From: Synechococcus sp. 8F6
GTDB lineage: Bacteria; Cyanobacteriota; Cyanobacteriia; PCC-6307; Cyanobiaceae
Length of the DNA: 41,314 nucleotides
Assembly (NCBI RefSeq): GCF_002252665.1
Contig: NZ_NQKZ01000017.1
Coordinates: 1 to 41,314 of the forward strand
Reading direction: 5' to 3'
Each line of letters opens with the position of its first letter. Positions within the stretch are counted from its first letter, which is position 1. Positions 1 to 8,079 of this stretch are shown here, piece by piece. The notes beneath the pieces were generated by a model that did not search any database, was not told the DNA's origin, and worked only from the letters and a program-made list of their open reading frames with translations. The translations under genes and the position numbers were made by a program.

Positions 1-1961
1 TGGGCTCGGGGATGATCCGCGGCATCGGCCCGATCTACGCCAGCAAGCTGGTTGAGGCCTTTGGTGCGGAGGTGTTCGAGGTGATCGAGCAGGCGCCTGA
101 GCGCCTGCGGGAGGTGCCCGGCATCGGCAAGGTGCGAGCGGGCCGTATCGCCCTGGCCTGGGCCGATCAGAAGGTGGTGCGCGAAATCATGGTGTTCCTG
201 CACAGCCATGGCGTTGGCACGGCCCGGGCGGTGCGGATCTTCAAGACATATGGGAATGACGCCGTGCAGGTGATGGCGGAGAACCCCTACCGCCTGGCCC
301 GCGACATCCGCGGCATCGGCTTCCGCACCGCCGATGCCATTGCGGCCAGGCTGGGGATTGAGCACACCGCAACCATTCGGCTGCGGGCGGGCATCAACTA
401 CGCCCTGCTGGAGGCCAGCGGCGAGGGGCACTGCGGCCTGCCTACCGCCGAGCTGCTCAAGTTGGCGGGTGAGCTGCTGGCGGTGGAGGGACCGGACGGC
501 ACTCGCGGACCGCTGGAGCCCGCCGTGATCCAGGCGGCCCTGGACCTGGAGCTGGCCGAGGGCGCCGTTGTCGCCGACAGCCTGGCGGGCGAGCCGGCCA
601 TCTTTCTGAGCCACCTGCACCGCGATGAACGCCGCATCGCGGAGGCCCTGCTGGAGCAGGTGCAGGGGGCACGGCCCTGGGGCGTCATTGATGCGGGTAA
701 GGCGATCAGCTGGGTGGATCAACGCCTGGGCCTGCAGCTGGCGGCCAGTCAGAAAGCTGCGGTGGAGCAGGCCCTGGCCAGCAAACTGTTGGTGATCACG
801 GGTGGGCCCGGCGTGGGCAAGACCACCTTGATCAACGCGATCCTGCAGATCCTGGCGGCCAAGAAGCTGCGCATCCAGCTCTGCGCCCCCACCGGCCGCG
901 CCGCCAAGCGGATGGCAGAGGCCACCGGTCTGGAAGCCAAGACCATCCACCGGCTGCTGGAGTTCGACCCGGCCAGCTACGGCTTCCGGCGTGGCGCCGA
1001 GCTGCCTTTGGAGTGCGACCTGCTGGTGGTGGATGAGACCTCGATGGTGGACGTGCCGCTAATGGCCTCGCTGCTGGCCGCCATCCCGCCGGAGGCGGCG
1101 CTGCTGCTGGTGGGGGATGTGGACCAGCTGCCCTCGGTGGGTCCGGGTCAGGTGCTGGCCGATGTGATCGCCAGCGGGGCCGTGCCGGTGACGCGGCTCA
1201 CCGAGGTGTTCCGCCAAGCGGCCAGTAGCCGCATCATCACCACCGCCCACGCCATCAACAGCGGCACCATCCCCGACCTGCGTGCTCCAGCTGACGGGGC
1301 GAGCAGCGATTTCTATTTCCTGCCGGCCGAAACGCCCGAGCAGGCGGTGGCCCTGATCCTCAAGGTGGTGGGCGAGCGCATCCCGGCCCGTTTTGGCTTC
1401 GATCCGGTGGGCGAGGTGCAGGTGCTCTGCCCGATGGCTCGCGGCGGTTGTGGCTCAAGGTCGCTGAACATCGAGCTGCAGCAGCTGCTCAATCCTGATC
1501 CCGCCGAGCAGGTGGAGCGCTTTGGGTGGCGGTTTGCGCCGGGCGACAAGGTGATGCAGATCGCTAACGACTACGAGAAGGAGGTGTTCAACGGCGATGT
1601 CGGCACCATCGATGCAATCGACAGCGACAACAGCGAACTGAGCGTGCTGTTCCCCGCCAGCGAGGCTGGTGTCGCCGGCAGCCGGGCGGTGATCTACGGC
1701 TGGGGAGAGCTCGACCATCTGGTGCCGGCCTACGCCTGCACGATCCACAAGAGCCAGGGCAGCGAATACCCGGCGGTGGTGATCCCGCTGCTCACGCAGC
1801 ACTACGCGATGCTGCAGCGCAACCTGGTGTACACGGGCCTCACCCGCGGCAAGCAGCTGGTGGTGCTGGTGGGCCAGAAGAAGGCCCTGGCCATGGCGGT
1901 GAAGAACCACCTGGGCCGCAGGCGCTGCACCAAGTTGGCGGAGTGGCTCAGCGGCTCTTGA
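1..1961 (+). CDS. recD2: RecD2-like ATP-dependent DNA helicase, 5' end outside window
   Basis: Superfamily 1B 5'-3' DNA helicase of the RecD/TraA family (the RecD2 type that acts without RecBC). The reading frame is open to the left edge, and the first ATG (12) lies inside the helix-hairpin-helix region (GIGPIYASK, then VPGIGKV, then [11 protein letters not shown]), so the gene starts upstream. Walker A GGPGVGKT is at 801-824, Walker [10 protein letters not shown] near 1027-1053, and the C-terminal SF1 motifs [10 protein letters not shown] (about 1741-1770) and VYTGLTRGK close the protein. The stop overlaps the 3' end of the convergent Cys-repeat gene by 14 bases. Family call is firm; the true start cannot be seen. 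Confidence 0.93.
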   Translation, partial: GSGMIRGIGPIYASKLVEAFGAEVFEVIEQAPERLREVPGIGKVRAGRIALAWADQKVVREIMVFLHSHGVGTARAVRIFKTYGNDAVQVMAENPYRLARDIRGIGFRTADAIAARLGIEHTATIRLRAGINYALLEASGEGHCGLPTAELLKLAGELLAVEGPDGTRGPLEPAVIQAALDLELAEGAVVADSLAGEPAIFLSHLHRDERRIAEALLEQVQGARPWGVIDAGKAISWVDQRLGLQLAASQKAAVEQALASKLLVITGGPGVGKTTLINAILQILAAKKLRIQLCAPTGRAAKRMAEATGLEAKTIHRLLEFDPASYGFRRGAELPLECDLLVVDETSMVDVPLMASLLAAIPPEAALLLVGDVDQLPSVGPGQVLADVIASGAVPVTRLTEVFRQAASSRIITTAHAINSGTIPDLRAPADGASSDFYFLPAETPEQAVALILKVVGERIPARFGFDPVGEVQVLCPMARGGCGSRSLNIELQQLLNPDPAEQVERFGWRFAPGDKVMQIANDYEKEVFNGDVGTIDAIDSDNSELSVLFPASEAGVAGSRAVIYGWGELDHLVPAYACTIHKSQGSEYPAVVIPLLTQHYAMLQRNLVYTGLTRGKQLVVLVGQKKALAMAVKNHLGRRRCTKLAEWLSGS

Positions 1962-2277
1962 TGCAGTAGTTGCCGGATGAATACCAGCCCAACGGGCAGG
2001 ACTTGCCGGTTTTCTGAATCGCCTCGCGGTCATTGCTGGGGCTACTGACGCAGTAGTTGCCCGAGGAGTAGAAGCCCAACGGACAGCCCCCGCCCACCTT
2101 CTCAATGGCGCCGCGGGTGTTGCCACCGGAGCTGGGCACGCAGTAGCCACCGGAGATGTAGTAGCCGAGGGGGCACCCTCCCACTTTCGGCAGGGGCTGC
2201 ACCGGCTGCTGAGCTAGGGCGCTGCCGGTGAAAAGCGTCCCGATGGCGAGGGCAAACAGCAGCGAAAGGGGAGCCAT
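1948..2277 (-). CDS. Small secreted protein with three CPLGxYxSGxYC repeats
   Basis: 109 residues from the ATG at 2277; an open frame extends further upstream, but this ATG begins a clean signal peptide ([18 protein letters not shown], likely cut after ALA at residue 22). The mature part is three near-identical units of about 30 residues, each with a C-P-L-G-[YFW]-Y-x-S-G-x-Y-C core: Cys pairs 35/46, 65/76 and 94/105, all C-x10-C. Between cores are polar linkers rich in Gly, Ser and Asn, with a recurring A-I-[EQ]-K segment. The spacing suggests one small disulfide loop per unit. Function is unknown; it is predicted to be periplasmic or extracellular. It converges on, and slightly overlaps, the helicase gene. 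Confidence 0.75.
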   Translation of the reverse strand: MAPLSLLFALAIGTLFTGSALAQQPVQPLPKVGGCPLGYYISGGYCVPSSGGNTRGAIEKVGGGCPLGFYSSGNYCVSSPSNDREAIQKTGKSCPLGWYSSGNYCIKSR

Positions 2278-2360
2278 GGTGAGCTGGTTCAGAGCACCAG
2301 ATTGGCGCCATTCCGCAGCCGGCGCAGTAGCCATGCAGGGGCTGCATTGAAAGGCTGCCC

Positions 2361-2640
2361 GTGCAAACTCCAGCGATGGCAAGCAAGGCTCTGCTGGTTG
2401 TAGCGGCATTGACGGCCCTGGCCTGGCCGCCTGGTGGAGCTGCCCAGGGAGTTATGGCCACGGTGCTGTCGATCGGTGACGGCGACACCATCCGCGTACG
2501 CCAAGCCGGCAAGGCCGTCACCGTGCGGCTGGCCTGCATCGATGCCCCTAAAACCGCCCAGAGTTTTTACGGCCAGCAGCCCGCACTGATCTGCAGCAAT
2601 ACCTCCCCCTCGGCCAGACCGGTCTTTACCGCCATTGAGT
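2361..2640 (+). pseudogene. Thermonuclease (SNase-like) remnant, N-terminal half, frameshifted
   Basis: From GTG 2361 or ATG 2376 there is a signal peptide (ALLVVAALTALAWPPGGAAQ), then the SNase N-terminal core: ATVLSIGDGDTIRV followed by RLACIDAPKTAQ and YGQQ. At 2577-2580 the frame is lost. Reading on from 2579 in the next frame restores the family sequence ARTDLQQYLPLGQT, so a single base has been deleted. The restored frame stops at about 2638, and no C-terminal half follows before the opposing gene at 2674. The acidic residue usual after D-A-P is Lys here (DAPK instead of DAPE), which would replace the catalytic Glu of staphylococcal nuclease. Almost certainly inactive. Confidence 0.8.
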
Positions 2641-2673
2641 GGAGCGGCGCCATCATTGGGCGGCTCGGAAACA

Positions 2674-3366
2674 TCAGGCCGCCCAGGGCGGAGCTGGGAA
2701 GACCGTCAGACAGTCCTCCACCACAAGGGTGTGGTCAGCCTGGCTGTCAACGCGAAAGCGTCCCCAGGTTGCCATCGGTTCAGTGCTGATCACTCGAAGC
2801 GGCCAGTCGAGGCGTTGACCGCCGTAGGTGAGCCCCACACAGGTGAGGCTGGCATCGTCGCCCAGTAGGCTCCAGAGCACGGAGAGTCTGCTGCGCTCGT
2901 AAGGCGCCGAAGCCAACTCCTCGGGGCAATCAGCGATCGAACCCGGCTGCAGGCTGAGGCGAAGGTCGCGCTCCCAGCTCAGAAAAGTGCCGTCGTGCGT
3001 GGGATAAAACCAGCAGGTGGCATTGCTCAGCTCGCTCAACGCCACGCGATCGAGGCACTGCAGGCTTGTGGGTTCCTCTGGTTCACCTTGGTAGACACCG
3101 AGCCAGTGGTGCTGTGGCTCGATCCGCAGGATCAGGGCATCACACAACATCTCGGTGCCATCGCTGCTGCGGCGCAGCTCACCAGTGAGGCGGCCATCGA
3201 CAGGGAGCCCGCCCAGGTCGGGGTGATCGGCGCCCCGATTGAAGATCCGCAAGGAGAAACCGGAGGAGGGTCCTAAAGCCTGCGCCACCTGAAGATCCTC
3301 CAGTGAGGTGTTGGCTTCTGGCAGCAGCGTGGCCGGGGCTACCACGAAGATCAGCGGTGGGGTCAT
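2674..3366 (-). CDS. Hypothetical protein, 230 aa
   Basis: I do not recognise the family. The intact 230-codon frame begins at ATG 3366 (MTPPLIFVVAPATLLPEA). The protein is probably soluble: it has no signal peptide with a proper charged n-region, no transmembrane helices, many Trp, Asp and Glu residues, and a run of short beta-like segments. There are five Cys, none in a metal-binding spacing. Its 3' end abuts the decayed thermonuclease on the other strand. Codon use is like the neighbours', which supports a real gene. No function can be assigned. Confidence 0.65.
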   Translation of the reverse strand: MTPPLIFVVAPATLLPEANTSLEDLQVAQALGPSSGFSLRIFNRGADHPDLGGLPVDGRLTGELRRSSDGTEMLCDALILRIEPQHHWLGVYQGEPEEPTSLQCLDRVALSELSNATCWFYPTHDGTFLSWERDLRLSLQPGSIADCPEELASAPYERSRLSVLWSLLGDDASLTCVGLTYGGQRLDWPLRVISTEPMATWGRFRVDSQADHTLVVEDCLTVFPAPPWAA

Positions 3367-3458
3367 GGCGACAGAAGGTATTCAAGGCATTGGCCTTGGA
3401 GGGAGGCTCGATTACGGCGAGGATCCCTCCCTCACTCTGATTGGCGCCACTGGGTTCT

Positions 3459-3482
3459 GGGGGGCCAAGTCGGTGGCCCCTT
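3459..3482. other. GGGGCCA/TGGCCCC hairpin
   Basis: Inverted repeat GGGGCCA-AGTCGG-TGGCCCC in the 149-base gap between the hypothetical gene and the DoxX-like gene. The stem is stable, but neither strand has a T-run after it, so it is at most a weak terminator for the leftward DoxX-like gene. Confidence 0.35.
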
Positions 3483-3515
3483 AGCGAGGGAGCATCGGCG
3501 CCAGCGCTGGTTGGC

Positions 3516-4187
3516 TCAACCCCGGGACCCTGAGTTCACGCTGATGGGGATGGCGCGCAGCTCGCCGGCTTCCACTGAAGAGACACCAGCATCAGAGGCA
3601 GCGGATTCACTGAGGTCAACTAGCAACACAGGGATGATGCCAGCATCAAAGGAGAAACGACCGGGGCCGTTGAACAGCAGGGCGAGGCTGCCGCCGAGAT
3701 AGAGGAGCACCAGCTCCAGCACATAAATGTTGAGGCCGGCGGTGGAGATGTGCTGATAGGCCGCCACCGTCATCGTGCCGCTCAGGGCCAGGGCACCCAC
3801 GGGCGTGAGCAGGCCAAGGATCACAAGCCAGCTGCCGATCAGCTCCGAGAAGCCGGCGGCGTAGGCGAAGAACAGCGGGAAGGGCAGGTGCAGCGAGGCC
3901 ACATAGGTGTTGGCGAACTGCTGGGGATCGGCGAGCTTCTCCTGGCCATGGTGAATCATCAGCCCGCCGATGCTCAGGCGCAATAGCAGCAGACCGATGG
4001 AAGCCAGCAAACCTGGGCGCTGCAGGTAGGCGCGGACGGCAGGCGCCACTGCTGCGAGCCCAGCCAGAGGTGCAGACCTAGAGGCGGGAATGTCAATCGC
4101 GACGAACCTGTTCATCGAGAAGAACCAAAGGGCGACACAGGCGGCCATGAAGCCGCCGAACAGTTCGAGCAGGGTGTACGTGGACAT
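3516..4187 (-). CDS. DoxX-like integral membrane protein
   Basis: 223 residues. An N-terminal hydrophobic helix (residues about 5-25) is followed by a DoxX-type four-helix core from about residue 58: LRLSIGGLMIHHGQEKLADP, then FAYAAGFSELIGSWLVILG, TPVGALALSGTMTVAAY and a last helix YVLELVLLYLGGSLALLF ending in NGPGRFSFD. The short HHGQEKL segment and the F-x-E-L-x-G pattern are typical of DoxX/SURF4-like proteins, some of which are linked to respiratory or thiol redox chemistry. The C-terminal 35 residues are hydrophilic. Partners are not evident from the context. Confidence 0.82.
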   Translation of the reverse strand: MSTYTLLELFGGFMAACVALWFFSMNRFVAIDIPASRSAPLAGLAAVAPAVRAYLQRPGLLASIGLLLLRLSIGGLMIHHGQEKLADPQQFANTYVASLHLPFPLFFAYAAGFSELIGSWLVILGLLTPVGALALSGTMTVAAYQHISTAGLNIYVLELVLLYLGGSLALLFNGPGRFSFDAGIIPVLLVDLSESAASDAGVSSVEAGELRAIPISVNSGSRG

Positions 4188-4334
4188 GGGGTGGGGTCGT
4201 TTTCAAAAATCATGGCAAGCTTCGTTAAGGAACGTGAAGCGCCACGGGCACCAATGCCATCCCGGTCACGGCGTGCCTTAAGGGCGGCGGCTCGGAGCCC
4301 CAGACCTCACGGACGCTCCGCCAGGCCGCCAGGA

Positions 4335-4352
4335 TGTAACGAGTTTGTTACA
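4335..4352. promoter_or_regulatory. TGTAAC-N6-GTTACA dyad upstream of small gene
   Basis: Perfect 6-bp inverted repeat with a 6-base spacer, ending 5 bases before the ATG of the 67-codon gene. It resembles a dimeric regulator site. The spacing fits neither the NtcA consensus (GTA-N8-TAC; here GTA-N10-TAC) nor the CRP pattern (TGTGA-N6-TCACA). Its position would cover the ribosome-binding region, so an mRNA hairpin controlling translation is also possible. Confidence 0.35.
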
Positions 4353-4357
4353 AACCG

Positions 4358-4561
4358 ATGACTACAGGCGAGCTGTTTCTTGAGAGCCTGAGCTCCGGGG
4401 TGATCACCCAGGTCGAGATCGACTGGCTGTTGAGCCAGCAAGATCACCTCCCCAGGTCTGAGCAGGCGGCGATTCAGCGGCTGGGCCGCTTGCTCGATCA
4501 AGGGCAGATCCAGCTGGGCTGCCGAGTCGCACCGCACCTGCAACGCACCGCCAGGAGCTGA
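4358..4561 (+). CDS. Small hypothetical protein, 67 aa
   Basis: ATG at 4358. Sequence pattern LFLESLSSGVITQVEIDWLL, then a charged linker and AAIQRLGRLLDQGQIQLGCR: two predicted amphipathic helices with an acidic-to-basic gradient and no signal peptide. The style resembles small conserved picocyanobacterial proteins, but I cannot name a family. Longer minus-strand frames across the same bases give low-complexity Arg/Ser-rich products and look like shadows. The gene stands alone, with an 18-bp dyad just before it. Confidence 0.55.
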   Translation: MTTGELFLESLSSGVITQVEIDWLLSQQDHLPRSEQAAIQRLGRLLDQGQIQLGCRVAPHLQRTARS

Positions 4562-4783
4562 ACGAGTGGATCGAACCGCTGGTGAGGCGGCGCAGATCCT
4601 CCCTGGCCTGAACCGCCTGAAGCAAAACGGCACGACAGTGCGGAGATCCGCCAGGCTTGACGCTCGCACGTCCCATCTCTTGATTCAAAACTATCTGATA
4701 TAGGAGATCCTGCAGCCCCGGCGAAAAGAGGAACTCGGCAAACACACTCCGATCCCACCACCGAGAGTGGCAAGACAGCAAGC

Positions 4784-5497
4784 ATGAAACGCACTATCCC
4801 CTTGCAACTGTCTCGCAGCCTGCTTGAAGCCGCTCGAGTTTCAGCGTCGTTGCATCATCTTGAAAGAATACCCACCAGAAATAGACTGCTTATTGTCAGC
4901 AACCATCGCAGCCTGCTAGATGCTCCCCTGCTGATGTCGGCAATCAGTCGCCCCGTGCGATTCGTCTGTCACTATTACATGAGCCAGGTGCCGCTATTGC
5001 AGCAGGCAGTTGCGCTGATGGGTGCCTTTCCACTCGAGGCTGATCAGCGAACGCAGTCGTCGTTCTTTCAGCAGTCGGCCAGGTTTCTGCAAGCCAATGA
5101 GGTGGTGGGTGTGTTTCCTGAGGGTGCGGATCCGATGGTGAAGGTCAAACCCCCCCAGCAGCTCAGCCCGTTCCATAGGGGCTTTGCCCATCTTGCCCTG
5201 AGGGTGCCTGTGGATGGCCTGGCGATCCTGCCGGTTGCGATTGCTTCAAGGGAAGAAAAGCAGGGAAGGCTTGCTCCGCTTGCCTTGTTTCGGCGCTTCG
5301 ATCCATCGGAAGCATTGTTTCAACGCGATGGCTGGCACTCTGCAATCCTTTATCGGCATGTTGATGTTTTCTTTGGCCATCCTCTGCTGATCGATGAGGG
5401 TTGGAAATCTCGGTACTGCGGCAGCAGTGGAGCTGCTCTAGCCCGAGAACTCACCCATGCCTGTTGGAGCCAGATCGCGGAAATGTTGGCCCAGTGA
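4784..5497 (+). CDS. 1-acylglycerol-phosphate-type (PlsC-like) acyltransferase
   Basis: 237 residues with the LPLAT signature: NHRSLLD with catalytic H41-x4-D46, and FPEGAD (111-116) corresponding to the FPEG acceptor-binding motif. The middle contains F-V-C-H-Y-Y-M followed by a G-A-F-P region, as in lysophospholipid and diacylglycerol acyltransferase-like proteins. There is no N-terminal membrane anchor, so it is probably a peripheral membrane protein. The next gene, 22 bases downstream on the same strand, is an alpha/beta hydrolase. In plant phytyl ester synthases (PES1/PES2) these two domains are fused in the opposite order (hydrolase first), which suggests acyl transfer to phytol, diacylglycerol or a plastoquinol-type acceptor. 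The substrate is inferred, not shown. Confidence 0.8.
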   Translation: MKRTIPLQLSRSLLEAARVSASLHHLERIPTRNRLLIVSNHRSLLDAPLLMSAISRPVRFVCHYYMSQVPLLQQAVALMGAFPLEADQRTQSSFFQQSARFLQANEVVGVFPEGADPMVKVKPPQQLSPFHRGFAHLALRVPVDGLAILPVAIASREEKQGRLAPLALFRRFDPSEALFQRDGWHSAILYRHVDVFFGHPLLIDEGWKSRYCGSSGAALARELTHACWSQIAEMLAQ

Positions 5498-5519
5498 GAC
5501 TGATCAGTCCTCCCAAACC

Positions 5520-6362
5520 ATGAACACCACCCCCAAGTCCCTGCGGCTCATCGCTTGCACATCTGCAACACCGTCTCGGCCGCTGTTTGTCTTTTTGCCG
5601 GGCATGGATGGCAGTGGTGCGTTGCTTCAACCACAGGTTCCTGGACTCAGCAGTGGCTTTGACATTCGCTGCTTGTCCATTCCCCCAGACAACCTCAACG
5701 GTTGGGACGAGTTGACCGAGCAGGTCGCCGCTCTAATCCAGATTGAGCAGCAACGGCATCCTGGACGAATGACTACCGTTTGTGGTGAATCGTTTGGTGG
5801 TTGTTTGGCGTTGAAATTGTCCACGCGCTTTCCGAAGCTGTGTGATCAACTGATTCTGGTCAATCCCGCCTCATCAGCGCAGTGTCAACCCTGGATCGGT
5901 GCCTGTAGCTCTTTGACTCAGCTGCTGCCGGCACCGATTTACCAGCTCTCCACCTTAAGCCTGTGCAATCTGCTGATTCAATCCCATCGGGTCAGCAGGT
6001 CAACACGGCAGCAGCTGCTGACTGCCATGCAGGCTGTGAAGCCTCAAAGCGCTGCCTGGAGATTGGCATTGCTCCGACAGTTCCGCCTGGAGGATCTTTC
6101 CCTTGATCGCGTGCGTCAGCCTGTTTTAATCCTGGCCTCAGAAGCGGATCGACTCCTGCCTTCCCGAAGTGAAGCGAAGCGATTGTCACGCTTTCTTCCA
6201 AACACCACAATTGTTCACCTTCCGGATAGTGGGCATGCCTGCCTTCTGGAGGATCAACTCAATTTGTCTGCCATTCTCAAGTCGCAGGGTGTTTGTCCTG
6301 ACCTATCGCTGTCCACGTTGCCGGTGAACGCGCCAGCCCAAGCGGCTGCAGCTCTCTGGTAG
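5520..6362 (+). CDS. Alpha/beta hydrolase, PES N-domain-like
   Basis: 280 residues from ATG 5520; an open frame extends back to 5457 inside the acyltransferase, but this ATG gives the natural N-terminus. Motifs: VFLPGMDGSG (24-33, oxyanion region), nucleophile elbow GESFGG with Ser91, followed by CLALKL; the later LASEADRLLPS carries the probable acid and DSGHACLLED the probable His. The GxSFGGCLAL string and the FLPGxDG start are the pattern of the hydrolase half of plant phytyl ester synthases. It is probably co-transcribed with the upstream acyltransferase. Likely role: releasing or transferring acyl groups from galactolipids or acyl-carriers. Confidence 0.78.
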   Translation: MNTTPKSLRLIACTSATPSRPLFVFLPGMDGSGALLQPQVPGLSSGFDIRCLSIPPDNLNGWDELTEQVAALIQIEQQRHPGRMTTVCGESFGGCLALKLSTRFPKLCDQLILVNPASSAQCQPWIGACSSLTQLLPAPIYQLSTLSLCNLLIQSHRVSRSTRQQLLTAMQAVKPQSAAWRLALLRQFRLEDLSLDRVRQPVLILASEADRLLPSRSEAKRLSRFLPNTTIVHLPDSGHACLLEDQLNLSAILKSQGVCPDLSLSTLPVNAPAQAAAALW

Positions 6363-6471
6363 CACACTTGGTGTGGGTGAAGCCTGCGACACCAGTGGAG
6401 GGAACCGTGCGGGAAACCGGCCGCGCCTCGCATGCCCACCGCTTAACGTTTTGTAATACTGCCTAAGAATC

Positions 6472-6657
6472 ATGCTGGATTCAGATCTCAGCCGCCTGTT
6501 CGTTGTTGAGACCCAGGCCAGAGCCATCGATGCCTGCAACGACGTGGCCGAGCTCAGACGCATCGCCAAAACACTGCTGACGGCCTGGCATCTGCAGACC
6601 GACATGACGCGGCGCTTTGGCGCCCAAGCGCTGGGCATCACTCCGCCATCGCCATGA
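6472..6657 (+). CDS. Small conserved-type hypothetical protein, 61 aa
   Basis: ATG 6472, preceded by a possible -10 box (TAATAC, 6456-6461). All-helical and soluble: FVVETQARAIDACND, then LRRIAKTLLTAWHLQTDMTRR. The stop overlaps the ATG of the MarC-like gene (ATGA, 6654-6657), so the two are translationally coupled. I recall similar short proteins in cyanobacteria but cannot give a function. Confidence 0.65.
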   Translation: MLDSDLSRLFVVETQARAIDACNDVAELRRIAKTLLTAWHLQTDMTRRFGAQALGITPPSP

Positions 6658-7247
6658 GCCTGTCCACTCTGGCGGTAGGTCTGCTGGCCCTAAGTGACCC
6701 GGTGGGGTTGCTCAGCGTCGTGGGCCAAGCCGGTGCCGGGAGCGGTTCCCGTCTGCAGCGGATCAGTCGACTGGCGGTGCTCACTTACCTGGCTGTGTTG
6801 CTGGTGGCCTGCTGGTGGGGATCGGGCCTGCTTGGGCTATTTGGGATCAGCCTGCAGGCTTTCAGGGTTGCTGGTGGCCTGATCCTGCTGCCTTTGGGGC
6901 TGAGGTTGCTGGAGGGGCGGCCGGCGCTGCTGGGAAGTGCCTTGGCGGATGATCCGGCAGCGGCGATTGTGCCGATCGGGGTGCCGTTGATGGCAGGTCC
7001 CGGCACGATCTCACTGGTGGTTGCGGAAGCTCCCGACGCCTGGACCGGGCGACTGCTGGTGAGCCTGGTGATCTGCGCCATGGCTATGGGGCTTTACCTG
7101 TTCCTGCAGCTCACGCCGCGGCTGCGGGGCTGGCTTGGTCAGACCCGCGAACGGGTGCTGCAGCGCTTGATGGGTCTCTTGATCACTGCGGTGGCGGTGC
7201 AGATTCTGGTGAACGGGCTGAAGGGCTGTTTCCCTATCCTTGCTTGA
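6654..7247 (+). CDS. MarC family integral membrane protein
   Basis: 197 residues with six predicted membrane helices. MarC/YhgN-type motifs: LSDPVGLLSVV at the N-terminus, GISLQAFRVAGGLILLPLGL in the middle, then VPIGVPLMAGPGTISLVV, and a final helix MGLLITAVAVQILVNGLKG. MarC proteins are inner-membrane proteins of unproven transport function; the old link to multiple antibiotic resistance has been withdrawn for the E. coli protein. It is coupled by a 4-base overlap to the 61-residue gene. Confidence 0.87.
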   Translation: MSLSTLAVGLLALSDPVGLLSVVGQAGAGSGSRLQRISRLAVLTYLAVLLVACWWGSGLLGLFGISLQAFRVAGGLILLPLGLRLLEGRPALLGSALADDPAAAIVPIGVPLMAGPGTISLVVAEAPDAWTGRLLVSLVICAMAMGLYLFLQLTPRLRGWLGQTRERVLQRLMGLLITAVAVQILVNGLKGCFPILA

Positions 7248-7305
7248 GAGGGGCTCGGAAGGACTGAGAATGAGCCTGGCCAGTTCCTGATCTCTCCTCA
7301 ACACC

Positions 7306-7524
7306 ATGCCTGCTGAAGTGGTGATCGAGGGAACAACGCTGCGATTGGCAAGACCCAGCGATGTCGCCGTTGTGCGGCGTGTTGCGGCCCATTTCCAGCG
7401 CCGCATCGCTGAGGACGACTGGCGCCCCTACCGGAGCAGAGCGGATGCGGTGCGGGCCTGGACCCGGCTGGGGGGCATCCGCCTCCAAGTGATGCAGGCG
7501 CTGAGTCTGCTGAGCGAGTCGTGA
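7306..7524 (+). CDS. Small hypothetical protein, 72 aa
   Basis: ATG 7306, 58 bases after the MarC-like gene. Charged, Arg-rich and alpha-helical (VIEGTTLRLARPSDVAVVRR, then AHFQRRIAEDDWRPY). The beginning resembles the first beta-strand and helix of a GNAT fold (LRLARPSDV), so it may be the stump of an acetyltransferase, but the rest does not continue that fold. It borders a decayed segment and could itself be degraded. Confidence 0.4.
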   Translation: MPAEVVIEGTTLRLARPSDVAVVRRVAAHFQRRIAEDDWRPYRSRADAVRAWTRLGGIRLQVMQALSLLSES

Positions 7525-7850
7525 ACGTTCGCTGCATCGCAGACACCAGCCGCACCCGATCTCGCAGGTGGTGCTGCACGGCCCCAGTGATGGAGCAACC
7601 CAGAGAAGGCGCTAGCTCCACGGGCACGCACGCAGGACAGCAGCCTGGCGGGCAGGACACTGCTGATGGCAGTGAGTAGCAGCGGCACCGGCAACCGGAT
7701 CATGACCAGCCCCGACTGCCTCAGAGCCGCTGTTGCTCACCGCCGCAAACTGCCTGTGATGGGGCGACCAGCAGAGCGAGCACCAGCCCAGATCGGACCG
7801 GGAGCTGCGCACCGCCCAGCCGGCTACCGGGTGATGGTGAGCCCCAGAAC

Positions 7851-8058
7851 CATGACTGACACCACGACACCCCTCCCAGCAATGGGCTCGCGCTGCTGGC
7901 GCGATCTGATCAGCCCCGAGACCGGAGCCAAAGTGCTCAGCCTTGCGGCCGAGACGCCCAAGGAGGATCCGATGGTGGAATTAACCTACGACGAAGGCGG
8001 CAGCGGCTAGTGGCCGCCCTCGAGCTGCTGGCGCAGCGCGGCGATGGCCTTCTTCTGA
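7851..8058 (+). pseudogene. Broken small gene (stop and frameshift)
   Basis: ATG 7851 opens a short soluble frame with DLISPETGAKVLSLAAETP and MVELTYDEGGSG, then TAG at 8008-8010. Directly after the stop the frame gives W-P, and a shift then gives LELLAQRGDGLLLIP. Read together, the sequence looks like an EGGSG-[W]-WP-LELL ending, in which a Trp codon became TAG and one or two bases changed nearby. I recall small cyanobacterial proteins with a GGSGWWP-type ending, but this rests on memory. It could instead be a real 52-residue gene. Confidence 0.4.
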
Positions 8059-8079
8059 TCCCGCATCACCGACATGGCG

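Noticed and set aside
2008-2110. Cys-repeat DNA as a simple tandem repeat or CRISPR-like array
   Set aside because: The repetition is at protein level, spacers code for protein and the units are diverged at DNA level.
4335-4352. NtcA site
   Set aside because: Spacing between GTA and TAC is 10, not 8, bases.
4307-4794. Several minus-strand frames of 98-125 codons over the 4.3-4.8 kb gap
   Set aside because: Arg/Ser/Gly-rich low-complexity products with no motifs; they mirror the small plus-strand gene and noncoding DNA.
7598-7850. Minus-strand hydrophobic stretch (RLPVPLLLTAISSVL) as a membrane gene
   Set aside because: Interrupted by stops before and after, and no family could be recognised.
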